Shown: positions 57,833 through 64,000 of the stretch, in pieces
How the letters are laid out: each line of letters opens with the position of its first letter
Numbering within the stretch: the first letter of the stretch is position 1
Source: Diadema setosum
Taxonomy: Eukaryota; Echinodermata; Echinoidea; Diadematoida; Diadematidae
Reading direction: 5' to 3'
Length of the DNA: 64,000 nt
Assembly: GCA_033980235.1 (NCBI GenBank)
Contig: CM067067.1
Span: forward strand, 19,287,239-19,351,238
Translations under genes and position numbers: made by a program
Notes under the pieces: model-generated
What the model saw: only the letters and a program-made list of their open reading frames with translations
The model's database searches: none
Told to the model about the DNA's origin: nothing

Positions 57833-60451
57833 CTGATGGACACACACAGTGTGTACAGTAAAGATGATGGGATCAAAACATCGCGTGCAACCCGCTAACG
57901 ATGTTTTGCTCGTCAAAGACCGCATTTAGTGCAAAGGGAGGAAGAGGATGTCTCTATGAGTGATTTAACCCAAATGTCAAAACTGTAATACTGAAACATT
58001 TCTCATCCTGTTTTGTTCGTACTATGAACTGAAGGACAAAAAAAAAAAAGGGAAAAGAAAAGAAAAGCCATTTGTATTCCACATCTTCACTCATGTCTGG
58101 CAAATTTTCTTGCTCTACAAGAACAAAACTTGCATCAATCTTTAATGATACATTTCAGTAGAGTTGACATATTGCTTGATAACAAGACTTCTGATATGGA
58201 TTGCACTATGCAAGTACATGCGGGATTTTACAAACTACATGCATATTCTTGGATTTGCATTTCCAAAAACCCAACAGAATTCTATACTTGAAACTAGACA
58301 CATTAACAAGTCTAGAATGTTTTAACACAAACAATCATGACAGGGTCTGATCCAGCAGGATTATAACAAGATTGCCATAATTGCAATGACGACATTTAAA
58401 TGACAAGTGGTTTTAAATATTTCAAGCTGCAAAGCATACATCATGATGGTATGTGTAGATGGGGAATATGAACTAAGCATGAAGATAATGAACCTTCGAA
58501 GCACAGCCCTAAATGATACGGACAAAGGGTAAAAAAAAAAAAAAAAAAGACGAAAATGAAATTTTGGTATTGATTCACATGTATCAATTTTGTTGTGGGG
58601 CCCGGCCATCCGCACGCATGACTGCAGAGTGGATTGCCTAATGCCAAATTAGCGGCAACATCAATGATGGGTTGCCAGATCGGAGCCTCTGTCATGTAAC
58701 TTACTCATAGTACTGCATCGAATCTAATCAATGGACGGCACGATGCTAATTAATCATCAAGAAATAAGACGAACTGCAAAAACACTTACTGATGTAGCTA
58801 CACTCTGCAGCATTAGGCAAGCAAGCTTTCTACACAGATTTGTGAAATCATGTATGGACAATGCCATAGACTGGAACACTGAAAGGTACACTGCAGTCTC
58901 CTCACTTTGTAAAACATTTTGGGGAAGGGGTGAGAGAGGTTGGTTCAATTAGAAATACACTCAATCATGTAAAATTTTACCCCTCCCCTCCATATGTTAA
59001 ATGCATTCCAAAATTAAAATGAGAGAAAAAAAAAAAAGGAAAAAATAAAGCAAAAAATGTGATCATAAAAAACAACAAACAAACAAACGAATGGCTGCAC
59101 CTCTTTGGATATTTGAACTAAAATTAGATAAAAAACTTAACTGTTCACCATCAAGCGGTATTGTTCCCACATATTTTAGAGGAGCTGGAATATCTTGTAA
59201 GAGTGAGCTACCAACTTTCATAAGAACCCATTTCCACACAAACTTTAACAGCATAGCTCATATCCATGTAAATTTGTGTGTGTGGAATATTTGGCCATTC
59301 AAAAAAAAAAAAAAAAAGAATGAATGGTATTTATTAGCTTTCACAGCTTTAATACAGCAAGTCATGATTTCATATTTCAATAAAATCTTTCAACTGTAAA
59401 TACAATAATTCAGCCAAGCAGGCAACAGACTTGTTCACATCTGTTTCAAAGTTGCTCTCGGATCTACTGCATGAGACGGCGCAAAGTTCCGAAGTGAAGT
59501 CTGACATTTACACGGCTTGATGAATTTAATTAATTTGAGCAGACTAACTCTAATGAACCATGAGCAGAAGTCTGTCGTTGAGTATGTAGTGATTGTACAA
59601 CATGGGAGCACTGACATCTAGATACTTCTGGCTAATTTGTTCACAGATGAAAAGCAGTTTAAAAGTATTAATGGAGGAATGCCCTAGAATGTCTGACTTG
59701 AAAAATTAAAAGGAATGACCCCTTTTTTTTTCCCCCTCATTGAATAGACATGCATGAAATACATGTATTATCAGTTTTCATTGCACGGTACAGTAAAGAC
59801 TTAAATTTCTCATAAACCACATATATTTCCTACTGCCATCATAAGTAAACATCTTGGTATCATTTTATGCACAATACCATAACAAACGTAGTACTTACTC
59901 TTTAGGCAAGGTTATCTATGGCACTCAGTGTTTAAAGTCCGTAGATATCATATTGCCACCAAATTTCCAAAAAGGATATCTTTTGTTTGCATGACTGGGC
60001 AACTAAGATTAAAAATGGATTGATAAGTTTTCTTGAATTTTTGGCCAATACATTTCTAGTTTGAGCTGCCAAAATATCAAATCTCAAGATTTTAGAGGCC
60101 TGAATGAGCCACCAGAGCAAACAGTGCCTTGCATATATACTGCAATAGATTTAATATCATATACATTAACATACTGAATACATGACATGTATGATTTGTA
60201 CAAATGTAGTATGTAATCAAGGTACTACCAATATTTTCCAGATGGAAAAAAAAAAGAGAGGAAAACTTCAAAACTTAAGGTGTTACATGGTCATAGCTGT
60301 TTATTAACTATACACTCGTACATGATTATGCACGCAATATCTGCTACACTATCCCTGGACTTCAAATTTCATTGAAGCCAGGCTTAATATCTCAGATAAT
60401 GATATTACAGGAGGGAAATTTCCATAAGATGATTATTGAGCCTAATGCAAT

Positions 60452-60456
<5 letters not shown>

Positions 60457-60482
<26 letters not shown>
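60457..60482. repeat. CT dinucleotide microsatellite
   Basis: Thirteen or so consecutive CT units. Confidence 0.9.
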
Positions 60483-60681
60483 ACCCTCCTTTTCTTTCTC
60501 GTATTTCCAAAGTGCACTGCGTACCTAATTTGCCCAATATTACAGGCTTGGCAAAAAGGTGTAGAGTCGATAGCGAGGCCTGTTCTTCCGCTATGACCCC
60601 GGCCATACATACATTGTATAATATATGATGCGTGATAAGCATGGCTAGACAAGGATTTGAGGATGGTGTGCTTATGCAATC

Positions 60682-61070
60682 TTAAAGGGATGGTGCAGTA
60701 TTGGTGGAGATGAGAATTGGGCTTTTAACTTTTTGCGAGATACCAAGAAATAACTTATGATATAGTAGAGAGCATACCATTTTAAGAGGAATTCAAAGTT
60801 TATTTGATGAAAATCGGGTTTGGAATGACTGAAACATCCCAAAACAAAGTGAAACAAAGCGATCGTAATAAAGTGTGGGTCCCACACTTTATTAGAATCG
60901 CTCTTTTTTTGATATCTCAGCCATTTCAAAACCAATTTTCATCAAATAAACTTTGAATTCCTCATAGAATTACATGCTCTTTCACATTTCATAAGACATT
61001 TCTCATTATCTCACCAAAAATGTTAGAAACCTGAAATTAGGTCTTAACCAAAACTATACAATTCCTTTAA
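60682..61070. mobile_element. Foldback element, CCTTTAAAGGGATGG family, copy 3 (complete)
   Basis: It runs from TTAAAGGGATGGTGCAGT to CTATACAATTCCTTTAA. The halves fold back on a centre TGTGGGTCCCACA; GATGAAAATCGGGTTTGG pairs with AAACCAATTTTCATC. TTAA lies at each edge. Non-coding. Confidence 0.82.
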
Positions 61071-61110
61071 ACCACAGATAGCAGCGTCTTTCTGCATGGC
61101 CATGCAGCTG

Positions 61111-61255
61111 TACTCTCTAAAAAAAAATCGAGTGAAAATATTCACTCTTAAAGGAGTGAATACCAAAAAGAGTGAAATTTCACTCTAAATTCACTCTTTT
61201 TTGTATTCACTCGTTCAAGAGTGAATATTTTCACTCAATTTTTTTTTAGAGAGTA
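61111..61255. mobile_element. 145-bp palindromic MITE built from GAGTGAA words
   Basis: It runs from TACTCTCTAAAAAAAAAT to ATTTTTTTTTAGAGAGTA. The interior is GAGTGAAAATATTCACTC, AGGAGTGAATACC, AGAGTGAAATTTCACTCT and their inverses, forming an almost complete palindrome. TA at both ends fits a Tc1/mariner-type target duplication (inference). Confidence 0.88.
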
Positions 61256-61407
61256 GAAGCCACAGTTAAACTTTGCTCAAAAGAGAGGACTGGGAGGTTT
61301 TTGTTGTTGTTGTTTGTTTGTTTGTTTGTTTGTTTCTTTCTTTTTTCTTTTTTCTTTTGTTTTTTTTTTTTTTGGGGGGGGGGGGGTCACTGCAGAGTAT
61401 TATGTAC

Positions 61408-61682
61408 ATTGGACTCCAGTTTTAACCCGTTGAGGATGAGTCCCGAGTATACTCGGGCAGGTGTCTACAGGAAATGTGTGTTGTAGCCAAATCAGTCCGT
61501 CTTCAACAGGTTAACGAAGTCCTCAGGACTGGCAGTTTTCTTTCGTTATATCAAAATTTCATTATAACCGAACAAATAACCAATAGAAATACATAGTGGA
61601 TAATGTTGTGGCCTGAATTTTTACTTCATTGTAACCGGAATTTTGTTCCAACTTTGTTCGTTATAACAGGAGTGCGCTGTAG
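61408..61682. mobile_element. ACAGTGCACTCCC MITE, copy 2, split by a piggyBac-like MITE
   Basis: It is inverted relative to the copy at 38,219. ATTGGACTCCAGTT at left, AACGAAGTCC after the insertion, and AACAGGAGTGCGCTGTA at right correspond to TGGACTCCCATTATAATGAA.. of the other copy. Interior text TTCGTTATATCAAAATTTC is shared. Confidence 0.8.
61422..61514. mobile_element. 93-bp piggyBac-like MITE, copy 4 (nested)
   Basis: It runs from TTAACCCGTTGAGGATG to CGTCTTCAACAGGTTAA, 93 bases like copies 1 and 3. It sits inside the ACAGTGCACTCCC MITE, and comparison with the uninterrupted copy shows one TTAA duplicated on insertion. Confidence 0.9.
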
Positions 61683-64000
61683 TATAATTATTTCCCTTTA
61701 TTTCTTGGCTAATGCAATGAAACAAAGACTGTGCAGACCGTGCAGATTAGGTTTACAAATGTAAACAGGACTGCAAATATTGTCCCTGGGATGACAAGAC
61801 CTTGCGTCTCCATTGGCATTATATTTACAAACCTCCCAGTTCCACTTTGAATATAAAAAATACTGATTTCAGTGTTAAAACACTGCAATTATTAATGCTA
61901 TCTACAACATTTTTTTTTTTGCATTATCTGACATGATCAACATTGATTTATTTTGCTGAAATGTTGTAAAAATCCTAAGTTTTTTCACTCTCCAGAAAAT
62001 TCATTATTCTTTTTATGCAAAAACAAAACAAAAACAATGTTAAATAATTAACATGAAAAACTCTTCTACAAAAGATTTTGTTTTGCTGTGTACCACCACT
62101 CAAGCATCAACACTTTGCTTTTTAAGCTTTTTGAATCATGATGGTAACGTACCACTTGCGGCAATAGATAACATCACAATGAAACGTTTTCCCTCTGCCG
62201 TTATGACTACAAAATATGACATGCACAGCACCTGTCTCATCTTGGGCCAGGTGGAGAGTTAATGAGCCTTGAGCCTTTTATGCCAGCTTCATCTGATAAA
62301 TGATCGAATGAGCAATAGTTTGTACAATTCATTTCTTTGTAGCCATTATCATACACATTAGAACGCAATCATTGCACCTTCTGGATCTCCAATAATCAGC
62401 CCTTGTCATTACAAAGTTTTATCATGAGAGTGGAAACTTCTTTTTTTCTGTAAAAAGTTTGTGTCAGATTGCAGCTGCAAACAGCTTATTGCAGTGAAAT
62501 GACATTTTTGATTTTTACATTATACAACTCTGTGCAAGTTTGAATCTGATCTTTAAGTAATGAGGATTAAAAACATATTACGAAAGAGTAATGTAAATCT
62601 ATCTTCATGCTGTCTTATTTTGATGAAAGGCTTTGAGAGGATTTGTCTTAATTCATCAATCTTAATAGCATAGGAAAAATAACATGTTCCTTAAATTGGC
62701 CTGAACAAAAATGTTTTGACAGTATATGTACAGTGTTTGCGAATCTATCTGCATGGGCTAATCAGGGAGGTGCTAGAGAAGGAGAGACAACTACTGCTCT
62801 CCTTTGAAGTCATGCGCGGCGCCGCCGAGAAGTTATGCGTTCAACTACAGGTGTTACCCATGTGCTTTGACAGAAGAGAGCATCAATAATCGGGACTAGC
62901 GCTCTCACATCTAGAAATACTTGCCCCTACTGCAATTCGCTCTCTCTTTCAATGTGATGGCAACAATGAATTTGTGTAACTTGAATTGGAGCAGCGAACC
63001 AAAATGCAGTGTAAAACTAACAATTTTAACAGCAAATAGTTTAAAAGCACGCTGGAATACGCTTTAGCGGAGTACTGTATTTGAAAGATCAAAATATCCC
63101 AGATTAAAAGATTAAAAAACTAACATGCACAAATATGTGCATTATAAAAAAATATTAGGTTTTTAAGAGGGCCTAATTTTCATTTCATTTTGATTTGCGC
63201 ATTACAAAGAAACTAGAAATACATGTTTATAATATTGAATTCTTTCCTAAACTATTCTAAATCAATTCGAGTAGACATTTCTATTTCATTTAAAATTTTA
63301 CGGTGAAATAGAACTTGTAATTCAACGAAAGGTGAAATGCGTTCCTCTCCCAACTTCGTCTTGCAAACCAGAGCGGCGCCGAGCATGACTTCAAAGCGTA
63401 ATGGAATGCTAGACATCCCATTGTAACGCCTTGAACCCAAACATGCGTTTGCATGAATTATGAAGAGTTGCCACTCCATCTCTGTAACACCGCCCTGGGC
63501 TAATTCACATGCACATTGTACCAATACCTAAGAGCAGTATAGGAATACCATGGGCATCCTACGCACAATAAAGTGTGTCGTTGTCCTCAAATTGGGCTAA
63601 TTAATGATTATGTGAGGACCATGTCGTACTGTGCTCATTAATCTCGTTACACTAATTTGTTGTCACTCATTTGCGTGTACATAGAAGACTGCGACTGCCT
63701 CAATTAAACACAGCCAATAACACATGGCCGTTGTCTGTACTTTTAAAGCACTGAACAAAACCTTGATAATGTTCGCATTTATGAATTATACTTTGATGAG
63801 CAATGTCTACTTGGAGCAGAGTTTAATTAGTATTCATTCTATTTGTTTGTTCTATTTATCTATGCTCCCTATGGATGTGGAGTTGTCAACCCAACAATGC
63901 CTTTCTGCTCACAGAGATAAATAAATCATCGTGAAGTTACTTTCTTTTTCATGACATTTTCTCCCCCTCTCAATACTGAAATGTCTCAGACACAAGATCA

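Larger units (their letters stand above)
52163..64000 (-). other. Upstream intron or 5' flank of TANC
   Basis: No further TANC exon or start codon was recognised in these 11.8 kb. Contents are a tandem duplication next to the exon (52,240-52,530), a G21 run (53,157-53,177), an ATC/AAC-type microsatellite (53,875-53,985), several inverted-repeat elements, the GATA microsatellite, an orphan exon candidate, and at the right edge a repeat-poor stretch (62,740-63,720). 58,840-60,450 shows only AT-rich sequence and A runs. Confidence 0.6.

Noticed and set aside
63252..63524. Minus-strand frame of 90 codons at the right edge
   Set aside because: It crosses one arm of the 24-bp inverted pair and lacks splice sites; composition fits non-coding regulatory DNA better.

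Overview
The window is animal nuclear DNA. Its genes are split by GT-AG introns, the intergenic and intronic DNA is AT-rich, and short inverted-repeat transposons, microsatellites and long homopolymer runs are abundant. Nothing resembles an operon or a bacterial ribosome-binding site. The repeat spectrum (elements ending in GGCGGAGG(C/T)A with TGACCTTTGACC arrays, elements with GCTGCACxCTGG ends, many T-run/G-run compounds) suggests a marine deuterostome, most likely an echinoderm. That placement is inference at moderate confidence.

One protein-coding gene dominates: a TANC-family scaffold gene (vertebrate TANC1/TANC2, insect rols) on the minus strand. I could assemble twelve exons between 52,162 and 3,569. 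Reading 5' to 3' they are 52,162-52,033; 50,076-49,951; 33,706-33,566; 13,947-13,852; 12,549-12,385; 11,571-9,742; 9,128-8,769; 7,085-6,963; 5,965-5,687; 5,365-5,229; 4,876-4,085; 3,753-3,569. All junctions are phase-consistent and give about 1,454 codons. They encode a long disordered N-terminal half, including the family motif ALINRLGFLF and a lineage-specific Gly-Arg and Gln-rich tract, followed by the STAND-type P-loop NTPase region (Walker A GDVGTGKTS, Walker B LILVDGL). Ankyrin and TPR repeats and the C-terminus would lie beyond base 1. The start codon would lie beyond the 52 kb exon, possibly outside the window.

Region by region: 1-14,000 holds the compact 3' two thirds of the gene in view, with introns of 0.3-1.7 kb. 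14,000-50,000 is about 36 kb of intron interrupted by one exon (33,566-33,706). It is packed with inverted-repeat elements: a 93-bp piggyBac-like MITE in four window-wide copies, CTGTAAAAC elements, GGTGCATTCAC elements, a 2.4 kb nested palindrome at 35.4-37.8 kb, and an ACGAACCGACGC hairpin family at 24.2 and 31.1-31.5 kb. On the plus strand inside this intron, two exon-like segments (22,574-22,667 and 26,892-26,989) have matching phase, and the second lies in a tandem duplication; this may be an undescribed nested gene. 50,000-64,000 holds the two most 5' recognised TANC exons, a GATA-type microsatellite with a 97-bp higher-order period, one orphan minus-strand exon candidate (57,705-57,832), and several gene-free stretches whose composition resembles conserved regulatory DNA.

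No complete gene, functional RNA gene, CRISPR array or autonomous transposase was found. Most long open frames in repeats are artefacts and are listed as rejected.
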